This document shows positions 14,800-23,197 of a DNA stretch of 64,000 nucleotides, one piece after another (the first letter of the stretch is position 1; each line of letters opens with the position of its first letter). Below the pieces are notes generated by a model. That model ran no database searches. It worked only from the letters and a program-made list of their open reading frames with translations, and was not told the origin of the DNA. The stretch lies in NCBI GenBank assembly GCA_900100475.1, contig FMTU01000010.1:111274-175273 (forward strand). Reading direction: 5' to 3'. Made by a program: the position numbers and the translations under genes. This stretch comes from Sphingobium faniae (GTDB lineage Bacteria; Pseudomonadota; Alphaproteobacteria; Sphingomonadales; Sphingomonadaceae).

Positions 14800-15462
14800 T
14801 TGCCCTTCACTCAGGATGAGCTTCACGAGCTGCCCACCGTTATCTCTGCGCCCCGCTTCGCCACCTACTTGCAGGCTGTGGGCAACGACCGCGAGAAGGC
14901 TCTCGCACTCTATGAGTGGAACCTGGACCTTTCGTCGGCCCTGATCGTCCCGCTCCAGGTGTGTGAAGTGGCGGTTCGTAATGGAATCGCCGAAGCGATC
15001 GAGCACGTCCACGGCGCGAACTGGCCGTGGAACAATGGCTTTATCCGAAGTCTGCCGCGTCCGAAAAGCAAGTTCCGATATAACCCGGCGAATGACCTTC
15101 AATCCTGCGCAGCATCCTTGCCCACGACCGGAAAAATCATCGCTGAGCTCAAATTTGCGTTCTGGGAGAATATCTTCACCGTTGGCCAGGACAGCCGCAT
15201 CTGGAATGCGCACTTTCGTATCTGCTTCCCCGGTGCGCCGCTAGCTCAGCCGATTCCGCAATGTCGAGCCACGGCTTATGCGGACCTCCAGATCATTCGA
15301 CGTTTGCGGAATCGAATCGCTCATCACGAGCCCATCTTCAGCCGCAACATCGCCGACGACTATCAACGGATTCATGACATGATCGCGTGGCGCAGCCAGG
15401 TGGCTGCGGCGTGGATGGATCGAAAGCAGGCAGTCCTTACTTTGCTCGCGGTGAAGCCATGA
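14800..15462 (+). CDS. Abi_2-type (AbiD/AbiF) HEPN protein
   Basis: 220 residues. It shows the abortive-infection Abi_2 layout: YEWNLDLSSALIVPLQVCEVAVRNGI at the N-terminal side and, near residue 167, RRLRNRIAHHEPIF, which contains the R-x4-6-H catalytic motif of HEPN ribonucleases. Related AbiD/AbiF proteins stop phage growth, probably by RNA cleavage. The start is a TTG at 14800; no ATG is available early, and a GGCAGGAC stands about 10 bp upstream. The end overlaps the next HEPN gene (ATGA), so both belong to one module at the left end of the ICE, a common site for defence cargo. Confidence 0.75.
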   Translation: MPFTQDELHELPTVISAPRFATYLQAVGNDREKALALYEWNLDLSSALIVPLQVCEVAVRNGIAEAIEHVHGANWPWNNGFIRSLPRPKSKFRYNPANDLQSCAASLPTTGKIIAELKFAFWENIFTVGQDSRIWNAHFRICFPGAPLAQPIPQCRATAYADLQIIRRLRNRIAHHEPIFSRNIADDYQRIHDMIAWRSQVAAAWMDRKQAVLTLLAVKP

Positions 15463-16355
15463 CCGGGAAGTTCTCTCCATTTGTTATCAAGGCGCTGGTC
15501 GACACCATTACGGGCGGCTCCGGAAACGACAACACGCCGGCGATCGGAATCTATCGCTCGGGTCCAAAAATCGAGCAGTTCTTTCTCGATTGCGGCCTCG
15601 ACATGCGCATCGGCTCAAACTCGCGTGTGCCGGCCACGACGGATTTTTTGCGCCGGACGGCCAATCATCATGACGGCAATGGCGATACCTATATCACCCG
15701 GATCATCGAGAAGGTGTGCGATCCCCGCGAATATCTGGCGGAGCCTGACAAAGCCACCGCTGTCCGCGAGCATCTCAACAAGGCGCTGGCGCCAGAGGGA
15801 CTGTCCGTCGTCATCGTTGGCGGGAAAGCCATTCTGACGGAACGGCAAGGGTCTGGCGGGATTGTCGAGCCTTTCATCAAGAAGGTGGCGACGCTGGATT
15901 TTGATACCGTCCAGATGGAGATCGCCCGTGCCCTCCCAAACCTGGAGAGCGACCCGGAAGACGCGGTAACGGCAGCTTGCTCGCTGATCGAAGCGGTGTG
16001 CCGATCGATCCTTGTCGAACTCAAGATGCCGCTGCCGCCGAAGAAGGACATCGATGGGCTGATCCGCGCCGTTCAGAGCCCGTTGGGCTTGTCGCCGGGT
16101 CGATCGGATCTTCCACCCGAGGTAGAAGCCGACATCCGCCAAACGCTTAGCGGTCTCACCTCCGTTGCCAAGGGTATTGGCGCGTTGCGGACGCACGGTG
16201 GGGATGCGCATGGGCGCGAGAAGGGCTTTCGCCGCATCGACGCTCGGATTGCACGTCTTGCGATCAATGCGGCGAGTACGCTGGCTCTGTTTCTGATCGA
16301 AACGTGGGAACGCCAGGAGCACCGCACCTTACCTCAACATGCTGAGGCATCCTGA
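15459..16355 (+). CDS. Abortive-infection family protein with C-terminal Abi_C (HEPN-like) domain
   Basis: 298 residues. The C-terminal third matches Abi_C: SLIEAVCRSILVEL, LTSVAKGIGALRTHGGDAHG and ARIARLAINAASTLALFLIE. The RTHGGDAH segment is an R-x5-H motif, the HEPN-type catalytic signature. The N-terminal half (LVDTITGGSGNDNTPAIGIY, RIIEKVCDPREYL) is typical of longer members and may sense the trigger. It overlaps the upstream Abi_2-type gene by 4 bp. Two different HEPN proteins translated as a pair suggest an anti-phage system; the mechanism is inference. Confidence 0.75.
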   Translation: MTGKFSPFVIKALVDTITGGSGNDNTPAIGIYRSGPKIEQFFLDCGLDMRIGSNSRVPATTDFLRRTANHHDGNGDTYITRIIEKVCDPREYLAEPDKATAVREHLNKALAPEGLSVVIVGGKAILTERQGSGGIVEPFIKKVATLDFDTVQMEIARALPNLESDPEDAVTAACSLIEAVCRSILVELKMPLPPKKDIDGLIRAVQSPLGLSPGRSDLPPEVEADIRQTLSGLTSVAKGIGALRTHGGDAHGREKGFRRIDARIARLAINAASTLALFLIETWERQEHRTLPQHAEAS

Positions 16356-16439
16356 CGCCCTCAATCCATCTGAGAAAAGGGTAAGCTAGAGTTACCACGC
16401 GATCATTGCAGAACCGCTTGGGAATGTCGCCGAGAGGCG

Positions 16440-16538
16440 CAGATCCGCGATCCCGGGGTCAAGCGGCTCTGCGACGAGACCATCAAATCGCAGCGCCAGG
16501 AGATCGATGAAATGAAGGGCATTCTCGTCCGAATCTAG
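16440..16538 (+). pseudogene. DUF305-like C-terminal fragment
   Basis: Reads QIRDPGVKRLCDETIKSQRQ then EIDEMKGILVRI and a stop. The pattern (I-x-D-P-x-v-x-x-L-C ... I-x-S-Q-x-x-E-I-x-x-M-K-x-I-L) is that of the C-terminus of DUF305 (COG3544) exported proteins, often linked to copper-resistance clusters. The upstream part and a start codon are missing. Confidence 0.5.
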
Positions 16539-16654
16539 CCGGGCACGTTGCCGCACGAACGGTGTTGCGCGAGCACTCACACTCCCTTGGAAGCTTATCG
16601 TGAGGGATGCACACGCGCTGTGCGTATAGCCATTGTGCAGGGAAGACGGAGAAA

Positions 16655-16726
16655 ATGATGAAGCCCTTTGTTCTTCCGATTGCCGCTCTCGCGCTGATTC
16701 CGACGCTCTCGCTCGGGCAAGGCTAA
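16655..16726 (+). pseudogene. Orphan signal peptide, gene truncated
   Basis: A 23-codon frame MMKPFVLPIAALALIPTLSL ending LGQG and TAA, preceded by GGAAGACGGAGA. It is a clean Sec signal peptide with no mature protein, so the rest of an exported protein was probably deleted or frameshifted. Too short to identify. Confidence 0.45.
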
Positions 16727-16760
16727 GATACCGGCAGGTGATTCCAGATTATGATTGGAA

Positions 16761-17837
16761 ATGGCCAACAGGCGCATAACATTGGCGGATGAGGAAAATC
16801 TTTTCTTCGCCTGCCGGCTGTTGTCCCGTGGAATAGATCTGGTTTCGGTCGTCCAGGCACTTGTCGTGGCAGAATATCTCAGCTTCAGCGCGGCGGCGAG
16901 CGCGCTCGGCGTTCGACAATCGGGTGTCAGCAAGCGCATCAGGATGCTGGAAGAAAATCTCGGAGTAACCTTGTTTGAGCGAGGTCCGCGTGGCGTACGC
17001 ACAACACTCGCCGGCGAGTCTTTTCTCACGCACGCCCGGTGTGTGATGCTCCAATTTGATAGCGTAATTGCTTCTGCGCGCCAGGCCGGACGGGGCGAAC
17101 AGGGAACGTTGCGCATTGGCGTGTTCACGTCATTGGCTGGCGGCTTTCTGCGCGATCTGGTCCTTGAGTTTCGAAACGCTCATCCGCTGGTGCGCATCGA
17201 TATTCGAGAGGGCGATCGCCGTGTTCATATCAGCGAGGTTCGGCGCCATTCCCTCGATGTGGTGATAGCGACCGGGAATGCCGAGGTGATCGGTTGCGAC
17301 ACCGCTGAGCTTTGGCAGGAACGAGTGCATGTAGCGTTGCCGCAGGGTCATCCGCTTGCCGAACGTTTGGAGCTGCATTGGTCAGACATTCGCGATGAAC
17401 AGTTCATGGTTTCGGAATACCCTCCTGGGCCGGAAGTCCATGACTATGTCGTGAGGCGGATTGCTGATTACAGCCATTATCCGGTGATCGAGCGACGCGG
17501 GGTTCAGCAAGAAATGCTGATGAGCATGGTCGGCATGGGATTTGGGATCAGCCTTGTTTCGGAAGGCTGGATCGCCCTTGGCATTCCGGGGGTTGTGATG
17601 CGGCCGCTCGTCGAAGAAGCTGATATCGTGCCATTCAGCGCGATCTGGTCGCCCGACAACGACAATCCGGTGCTGCGGCGCTTTATCAGCACGGCACATG
17701 TCATGGCCGGACGCTCGCGGCGCGGAACGTCGGACTGGGCAAGCATCGACGTGTCCGATCCGCAGGAGGTTGATGAGCCGTTCGCGCCGCATGACGACGG
17801 CAATCACTCGGAAAGGAGCAGACATGACACAAGGTAG
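16761..17837 (+). CDS. LysR-family transcriptional regulator
   Basis: 358 residues. A winged HTH with the LysR signature (VVAEYLSFSAAASALGVRQS, GVSKRIRMLEENLGVTLFER) is preceded by an unusual 25-residue extension, and followed by a two-lobed substrate-binding domain (GTLRIGVFTSLAGGFLRDL, VIATGNAEVIGCDTAELW, VQQEMLMSMVGMGFGISLVS). ATG at 16761 and TTG at 16755 are both possible starts. LysR genes of this kind recur beside the Trb cluster in sphingomonad ICEs. It lies upstream of an exclusion-like gene, which overlaps its end by 14 bp. Confidence 0.85.
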   Translation: MANRRITLADEENLFFACRLLSRGIDLVSVVQALVVAEYLSFSAAASALGVRQSGVSKRIRMLEENLGVTLFERGPRGVRTTLAGESFLTHARCVMLQFDSVIASARQAGRGEQGTLRIGVFTSLAGGFLRDLVLEFRNAHPLVRIDIREGDRRVHISEVRRHSLDVVIATGNAEVIGCDTAELWQERVHVALPQGHPLAERLELHWSDIRDEQFMVSEYPPGPEVHDYVVRRIADYSHYPVIERRGVQQEMLMSMVGMGFGISLVSEGWIALGIPGVVMRPLVEEADIVPFSAIWSPDNDNPVLRRFISTAHVMAGRSRRGTSDWASIDVSDPQEVDEPFAPHDDGNHSERSRHDTR

Positions 17838-18126
17838 GACAGTCTTCATCGTGCTAGTCGCGCTGATCGTCGGGTTTGGAGCAGGCTTTGTTCTCCGCCC
17901 GATTTTCCTGCCCGCCGGTCTGGTGGCTGCCGGAGTATCTGTCCCCACTCCGGCCATGACGGAGCCTCGGGGCACGCAATATTTCAGGGCGCACCTCGAT
18001 GAAGCCCGCGAGATTGTCGAGCAGTGCCAGACTGGCGCGGTGCGCGGCGGTGAGTGCGCCACTGCCGAGACTGCTGTCGTGGAGGCCGAAGGCAAGGAGC
18101 GCTTCGGGAAATTCATGGGCAATTGA
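17824..18126 (+). CDS. Membrane-anchored entry-exclusion candidate (EexN/TrbK-like)
   Basis: 100 residues. A transmembrane anchor (VFIVLVALIVGFGAGFVL, about residues 7-25) is followed by a short extracytoplasmic domain ending in YFRAHLDEAREIVEQCQTGA and GGECATAETAVVEAEGKERF. Two cysteines around a helix and a terminal E-x-x-x-R-F helix resemble the EexN/TrbK entry-exclusion group, which blocks redundant uptake of the same element. This is convergent with the Trb operon, ending 61 bp before its last gene. The start at 17824 follows AAAGGAGCAGAC. Confidence 0.5.
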   Translation: MTQGRTVFIVLVALIVGFGAGFVLRPIFLPAGLVAAGVSVPTPAMTEPRGTQYFRAHLDEAREIVEQCQTGAVRGGECATAETAVVEAEGKERFGKFMGN

Positions 18127-18187
18127 TCGTGCACTATTCGCTGGTCCGTCTCGGTGGGCGGCCCTTCGAATGTAGGGGCGCGTGGTT

Positions 18188-18415
18188 CTAATCCTCCGTC
18201 CGCCGTAACTTCAGGAACGCCCGATCGGTCGCCATGAACCGCGCGATCATCGGCGCGATGAGTTTTGAAGGCTCGATCGATCCCGCGCTTTCCTCCGTCT
18301 CGGCCGCCAGGATCTCGGCATAGCGGGTGAGATCCCGGTAGGTGGCGGCGGGCAGTTCGATCGTGATCTTCACCGGCCGTTCCTCGACCAGCGGACCCAG
18401 CTTGAGTTTGGTCAT
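18188..18415 (-). CDS. DUF2274 protein
   Basis: 75 residues. The pattern MTKLKLGPLVEERPVKITIE, LPAATYRDLTRYAEILA and PSKLIAPMIARFMATDRAF is that of DUF2274, a short protein regularly encoded after trbI in Ti-type and sphingomonad transfer operons. The N-terminal strand followed by helices suggests a ribbon-helix-helix DNA-binding fold. It overlaps trbI by 4 bp (ATGA) and is the last gene of the trb operon. It may regulate the operon; function unproven. Confidence 0.8.
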   Translation of the reverse strand: MTKLKLGPLVEERPVKITIELPAATYRDLTRYAEILAAETEESAGSIEPSKLIAPMIARFMATDRAFLKLRRTED

Positions 18416-19701
18416 CGCCCGGACCTCCAGGCCGGCATCAAGATGTCGCGCGCGACCAGCACGCGGACTGGATAGCCGGGACGGATGGTGAGCGTGGGCT
18501 GGATGTTGAGCTGGCGACGGACGATCTCCTGCCCGGCCTGATTGAACGTATCCTGCCCGCCATCACGGATGGCGCGGGCGATTTCATCGTTGGTGTCCGA
18601 CCCCATTTCAGCGCCGATACTGAGCAGGGTCGAGAGCGCGGCGGCGCGGGCGATCCCGCCCCAATGCTGGTTCACCCGGTCTTCGAGACCAGCATAGCCT
18701 GCGGCGTCGCCCGCTGGCTGCCGGTCGAGAATGATCGAGCGGCCGTCGGGCAGGATAAGACGGCTCCAGGCGAGGAGGATGCGGCGCTGGCCGTAAGCGA
18801 CCTGGCTGTCATAGTCGCCGATCAACCGAGAGCCTTGCGGGATGAGCAATATCCGTCCGGTCGGGCTGTCATAGACATTCTGCGTTACCTGAGCCGTGAC
18901 CTGCCCCGGTAGGTCGGAACTGATGCCGGTGATCAGGGCCGCAGCGATGATGTTCCCCGCCTGGACGATGTTGGGCGAGATCGGATCGGTCAGCCGCCCG
19001 GCGTTAAGCGTGCGGCTCTCCGGCCCGCGCTCGACAAATTCCTGTTTCGACCGCTGCATATTGGGGCCGTCCGGCGGAGCCGACGCGGGCGGAATAGCCG
19101 CGGAGTTCAAGGCTGCGAGATCGAGACCGGAAAGCGGCGGCATCGACGCGCCTTGTCCAGCGATCGCAGCGGCGCTCTGTCCGCCAAGGAACAACCGGCT
19201 TGCTATTGCAGCCTCGCGCTCCTGCACCGCGCGCTGCCGGGCCTGCTCCTCGGGTGTCGGGCCGCTATTAGGCTGAGCAGCACCGGCGCCGATCGGCGGG
19301 ACCGTCACCATTTCCCCGCGTTGTTGCGCCGAGACGATCGGACCCCCAAGGTCGCCGGGGAGTGGCGCTCCCAGCGGCGGAACGCCAGATGGCAGGGCGG
19401 AATAGTCTTGCGGACCACTCGTTACTCGTTCGGTCACGGCGCGATTGTCGGTGTTGTAGAGTTCGGCGGGCGGTTTGGCATCGCGGCTCTGAAGCGCAAA
19501 TGTCAGGGCGCCACCCACAGCCAGCGCGCCGAGACCGCCAATGCCGGCGATGACCTTGCGCGACAGGCGCATCACGCGCGGGGTCTCACCGCGCAGACGA
19601 AATCCGGCGGGATCGGCAGGCGCTGGCGCCGCCGAAGCTGCTGCTGCCGGCGCCGGGCGCTCCTCCTTCTCCCTTTCCGGGGCTTCGCCGGCCGCGCTCA
19701 T
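18412..19701 (-). CDS. trbI: TrbI, VirB10-like pore protein
   Basis: 429 residues. A cytoplasmic Ala/Pro-rich N-terminus, one transmembrane helix at about residues 48-68, a proline-rich periplasmic linker, and a C-terminal VirB10 domain (NVYDSPTGRILLIPQGSRLI, LLAWSRLILPDGRSIILD, IQPTLTIRPGYPVRVLVARD). VirB10/TrbI proteins span the envelope and link the ATPases to the outer-membrane pore. ATGA overlaps with trbG upstream and DUF2274 downstream. Confidence 0.95.
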   Translation of the reverse strand: MSAAGEAPEREKEERPAPAAAASAAPAPADPAGFRLRGETPRVMRLSRKVIAGIGGLGALAVGGALTFALQSRDAKPPAELYNTDNRAVTERVTSGPQDYSALPSGVPPLGAPLPGDLGGPIVSAQQRGEMVTVPPIGAGAAQPNSGPTPEEQARQRAVQEREAAIASRLFLGGQSAAAIAGQGASMPPLSGLDLAALNSAAIPPASAPPDGPNMQRSKQEFVERGPESRTLNAGRLTDPISPNIVQAGNIIAAALITGISSDLPGQVTAQVTQNVYDSPTGRILLIPQGSRLIGDYDSQVAYGQRRILLAWSRLILPDGRSIILDRQPAGDAAGYAGLEDRVNQHWGGIARAAALSTLLSIGAEMGSDTNDEIARAIRDGGQDTFNQAGQEIVRRQLNIQPTLTIRPGYPVRVLVARDILMPAWRSGR

Positions 19702-20726
19702 CGCCGTGCCCTGCCATTGCGACGGGCGTCATCGCGGACGATGCGCACGGTCTGCTGGGGATGTTCGCCCAGGCGCAGTTCGGCGGCGGCGAACAGGCGG
19801 TCGACCACGATATAGCGCTCGCGCACCCGGTAATTGACCAGTTCGCCGCCGCCATTCGGGCCGATCACGAACAGGGGCGGCATCTCGCCCTGGCCGATCC
19901 CGGAGGGAAATTCGATGAACACCTGGGCGCTGTCGTCGAACGCACGCACCGGACGCCATGGCGCATTGTCGCCTTCGATGCGGTAACGAAAGTTGAGCCG
20001 GGCGACATCGATGCCGGCGGCGATGGGCGCTGATCCCGCCGCTGCCGCATTCTGGCCGCGCAGCGCGATCAGACGGTCCTGCGGATATTGCCAGGATACC
20101 GACGCCATCCATGTCCGCTGCGTGGCGCGCAGCTCCAGATGATAGGTGCGCCGATCGGTATTGATGATGAGATTGGTGGTGAGGTCGGGCCGCGTCGGCT
20201 TGACCAGGATATGCACCCGGCTGCTTTCGCCCGAGCCACTGACGGTGTCGCCGATGATCCAGCGCACGGTATCGCCCGCCGCCACTGGTCCGGGCCCCAC
20301 GAGTTGCTCGCCTTCCTGGAGGGCAATGTCCGTCACCTGGCCGGGCGCGGTATAAACCTGATAAAGCGCGCCCTCGGTCCAGGGATAGAGCTGGATGGCG
20401 TTGATGAACCCGTCGCGGACGGGCTGGATGCGCGCGGCGGCGTTGGCCTGGCTGACCCGCGCGGAGGGATCAGCCGGTTCAGGCGGATCGCGCCGTTCCT
20501 CGACCGGCATCAACTGGCCGGGCAACGGCAGCGGTTCGGCGATCGTGACGATCTCGACCGGCGCGGGCGCCTCGGGTGTGAGCGTTGCTGCGATGGCGGG
20601 CGCATCATCATAGCGGATCGCGGGCGGTTTAGCCGAGGTCGTGGCGCAGCCCGCCAGCGTCGATGCGGAGATCAGCAAAGCCGGACCTACGGATTTACGG
20701 AAATGCGTGCCTAGGATGATCTTCAT
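19698..20726 (-). CDS. trbG: TrbG, VirB9-like outer-membrane pore protein
   Basis: 342 residues. A lipoprotein signal peptide ends in TLAGC (lipobox, Cys about residue 27). A proline-rich spacer precedes the VirB9/CagX domain (VRDGFINAIQLYPWTEGALY, VQP-type strands, LELRATQRTWMASVSWQYP), with the second half FRYRIEGDNAPWRPVRAFDD and PPLFVIGPNGGGELVNYRVR. TrbG forms the outer-membrane ring with TrbI. Overlaps both neighbours by 4 bp. Confidence 0.95.
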   Translation of the reverse strand: MKIILGTHFRKSVGPALLISASTLAGCATTSAKPPAIRYDDAPAIAATLTPEAPAPVEIVTIAEPLPLPGQLMPVEERRDPPEPADPSARVSQANAAARIQPVRDGFINAIQLYPWTEGALYQVYTAPGQVTDIALQEGEQLVGPGPVAAGDTVRWIIGDTVSGSGESSRVHILVKPTRPDLTTNLIINTDRRTYHLELRATQRTWMASVSWQYPQDRLIALRGQNAAAAGSAPIAAGIDVARLNFRYRIEGDNAPWRPVRAFDDSAQVFIEFPSGIGQGEMPPLFVIGPNGGGELVNYRVRERYIVVDRLFAAAELRLGEHPQQTVRIVRDDARRNGRARR

Positions 20727-21406
20727 TGGCCCAGCTCCTTCGACCAGTTGATGGCCGTGACGAACACGCCCAGCGGATTCTTGCGCAGCCGCTCGGGATC
20801 GCGCGGCGGCTGGATGACGATGGTGAGGATGGCCGACCAGCGTTCCGTGCCGGCGAGCTGACCGTCCTGATAGCGGCGCTCGGTCCAGGCGATGCGGAAG
20901 CTGTCCGGAGAGGCGCGAATGACGCTGGAGACGTCGATTGCGGCCTGCACCCGTCCGACATTGGCGAAGGGGTCGTTGGTGCGGGCGTAATCATTGAGCG
21001 CCAGCGCGCCGCGATCCGTGGTGAAGTCATAGGCGCGCAGCCAGTTCTGGCGGACGATCACCGGATCGGCCGGCACGCTGCGGACCTGTTCGACGAACCG
21101 CGCCAGGTGAAAGGCGATCTGGGGATCGGTCGGGCGATACCCCGCTTCGGCGGGCGCAACGGTCTGCGCGACGCCGAGCTTGTCGACCTCGACCACCCAG
21201 GGAACGATCGTGCCGCGCGCGCCCTGAACCACGAGGCCTGCGGCGAGTCCGCCCGACATGGCGAGCGTGGCGAAAAAGGCGAGCCGCCAGTTCCTGGCCT
21301 GGACACGGGCGGAACCGATGCGATCGTCCCAGGCCTGCGCGGCACGCTGATAGGGCGTCTCGGGTTCGGGGGTCTTGCCGTAGCGGGTCGAGGGGCGTTT
21401 GAACAT
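20723..21406 (-). CDS. trbF: TrbF, VirB8-like inner-membrane protein
   Basis: 227 residues: short cytoplasmic N-terminus, one transmembrane helix (about residues 42-62, LAFFATLAMSGGLAAGLVV), and a periplasmic VirB8-like domain (QIAFHLARFVEQVRSVPADP, NWLRAYDFTTDRGALALNDY). VirB8/TrbF nucleates assembly of the transfer channel. Seven bp separate it from trbL upstream; the stop overlaps trbG. Confidence 0.93.
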   Translation of the reverse strand: MFKRPSTRYGKTPEPETPYQRAAQAWDDRIGSARVQARNWRLAFFATLAMSGGLAAGLVVQGARGTIVPWVVEVDKLGVAQTVAPAEAGYRPTDPQIAFHLARFVEQVRSVPADPVIVRQNWLRAYDFTTDRGALALNDYARTNDPFANVGRVQAAIDVSSVIRASPDSFRIAWTERRYQDGQLAGTERWSAILTIVIQPPRDPERLRKNPLGVFVTAINWSKELGQ

Positions 21407-21413
21407 TTTTCCG

Positions 21414-22796
21414 TCAGTCCTTCTGGCTGAGATCGGGCGAGGAACCGCCGCCGCCGCGATCGCCGGAGCGTACGGCGTGGGTGACGGACGACACGCCCCG
21501 GTTCATCGCTTGTTGGCGCTTCATCGATTGCGCCCAGGCTGGAGGGGCGCTGGCGGTGGATGTCGCACTGCCTGCCGTCGCAGCCGCAGTCGGTGCTGTG
21601 GCGCCTGACCCGCCGCTGATCGTGCCGCCTGTGGCCGTGAATCCGGCGCGGGCGCCGGACCTGAAGTTGGATTTCATGGCGTCGCCGACCTTGGCGGCGG
21701 CTTTCTTCAACGGGGATGTGGCGGCGTTGACCGCGCCGCCGACCACCGTCTTGCCGACAGCGGACATGCCGCCGGCGACGGCGCTGCCGCCGCTCTTGCC
21801 GAGCGAGCCGAGGCTATAGGCGCTGGCGGCCGCGCCTGACGCATGAGCGCCACCACGCGCCGCCGCCGCGCCGGCCTTGACGCCGCCGCCGACGGCCGAA
21901 GCCGCGCCACCCATCGCCATGCGCGCGCCCATGCCGCCCGCCATCGCCGCGCCGCCGACCGCAAGCGCGGTCCCGACCGCCGCGCCCGCGCCAAGCTGGG
22001 GCGCGCCGGAGACCAGGCCGGTGGCGATGCCGGGGCCGAAGATGCCGAGGCCAAGCAGCGCCAGCGCCGCGAGCGCCACGGACATGGCTTCCTCGGCGGT
22101 GGGCGTGCCGCTGAATGCGGTCGTGAACTCGGCGAACAGGCCGGTGCCAATACCGACGATGACGGCGAGCACGAGGACCTTGACGCCGGACGCCACGACA
22201 TTGCCGAGCACCTTCTCGGCAAGGAAGGCGGTCTTGTTGAACAGGGCGAAGGGCAGCAGCACGAAGCCGGCCAGCGTCACCAGCTTGAACTCGATCAACG
22301 TCACGAAGAGTTGCACGGCGAGGATGAAGAAGGCGATGAGGATGACCACCCAGGCGATCAGCAGCACCGCGATCTGGATGAAGTTGGCGAAGAAGCTGCG
22401 GAACCCCATGAGATCACCGATGGCGTCGAGCAGCGGTTCGCCGGCATCGAAGCCGGTTGCGGCGACGCTGCCGGGCTTCATGAAGTCGGCGAGGCTGATG
22501 CTGGCGCCGCTGGCCTTCAGGCCGAGCCCGGCGAAGCTGTCGAACACGATGCCCGCGAGCGCGGAGAAATTGCCGATGATGAAGGCGAAGAAACCGACAT
22601 AGAGCACTTTCTTGACCAGCCGGTGCATGACGTCTTCATCGGCGCCCCAGGCCCAGAACAGGCCGGCGAGCGTGATATCGATGACGATGAGAGTGGTGGT
22701 GAGAAAGGCGACTTCACCGCCGAGCAGCCCGAATCCGCTATCGATGTAGCTGTTGAAGGTGTCGAGGAAGCGGTTGATGACGCCGACGTCGTTCAT
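21414..22796 (-). CDS. trbL: TrbL, VirB6-like polytopic channel protein
   Basis: 460 residues from the ATG at 22796 (MNDVGVINRFLDTFNSYIDS). Six or so transmembrane helices lie between residues 20 and 280, followed by a Gly/Ala-rich and then Ser/Gly/Thr-rich hydrophilic tail, the usual TrbL/VirB6 shape. A longer reading frame to 22886 overlaps trbK and is rejected. It forms part of the inner-membrane DNA channel. Confidence 0.92.
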   Translation of the reverse strand: MNDVGVINRFLDTFNSYIDSGFGLLGGEVAFLTTTLIVIDITLAGLFWAWGADEDVMHRLVKKVLYVGFFAFIIGNFSALAGIVFDSFAGLGLKASGASISLADFMKPGSVAATGFDAGEPLLDAIGDLMGFRSFFANFIQIAVLLIAWVVILIAFFILAVQLFVTLIEFKLVTLAGFVLLPFALFNKTAFLAEKVLGNVVASGVKVLVLAVIVGIGTGLFAEFTTAFSGTPTAEEAMSVALAALALLGLGIFGPGIATGLVSGAPQLGAGAAVGTALAVGGAAMAGGMGARMAMGGAASAVGGGVKAGAAAARGGAHASGAAASAYSLGSLGKSGGSAVAGGMSAVGKTVVGGAVNAATSPLKKAAAKVGDAMKSNFRSGARAGFTATGGTISGGSGATAPTAAATAGSATSTASAPPAWAQSMKRQQAMNRGVSSVTHAVRSGDRGGGGSSPDLSQKD

Positions 22797-22797
22797 G

Positions 22798-23163
22798 TCA
22801 GCGGCCCGGCTCGGATGCAGACGCGGCCGCCTTGTCGGCGACCAGATCACTCGCGGGTTCGGGATCAAACCCGTCGTCCGGCGCATCCATGGCTGTTTCG
22901 GGATCGCTCTGTCGGTCGACAGGGTCGCGGCCGAGGAAGCGGCGGCGATGATCTTCCCAGGCCGCCTCGCAGCCGGTGTCGGGCATGGTCAGGGTCCGGC
23001 AGCGGTCCAGCTCGGCGCGCAGCGGATCGGCGCCGATCGCCTCGATCCGTGGCGGGGCCTTCTGCTCCGGTCGGTCATCGACGGCGATGACGATAGCGGT
23101 GGCCAGCAATATGCCAGCGGCCAGCGCTACGCTTGCGATCTTCGCGCTACGGCTCATTCCCAT
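22798..23163 (-). CDS. trbK: TrbK-alt, putative entry-exclusion protein
   Basis: 121 residues. A single N-terminal membrane helix (KIASVALAAGILLATAIVIA), then the conserved block DPLRAELDRCRTLTMPDTGC and EAAWEDHRRRFLG, which defines the alternative TrbK family of sphingomonad/rhizobial trb operons. The tail is acidic and low-complexity. The gene lies between trbJ and trbL, the canonical position. Role: preventing entry of related elements, as inferred for TrbK. Confidence 0.85.
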   Translation of the reverse strand: MGMSRSAKIASVALAAGILLATAIVIAVDDRPEQKAPPRIEAIGADPLRAELDRCRTLTMPDTGCEAAWEDHRRRFLGRDPVDRQSDPETAMDAPDDGFDPEPASDLVADKAAASASEPGR

Positions 23164-23197
23164 TCTCCCTTTCCGGCCGATGCCCGGCCGCGTCCGA

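Larger units (their letters stand above)
16356..16760. other. Intergenic region with two decayed gene fragments
   Basis: About 400 bp between the HEPN pair and the LysR gene. It holds a DUF305-like tail (16440-16538) and a signal-peptide-only reading frame (16655-16726), both listed separately. Nothing else is evident. The fragments look like left-overs of metal-resistance cargo. Confidence 0.5.

Noticed and set aside
21843..23090. 415-codon plus-strand open frame
   Set aside because: Antisense of trbL and trbK; highly charged low-complexity translation typical of a shadow.
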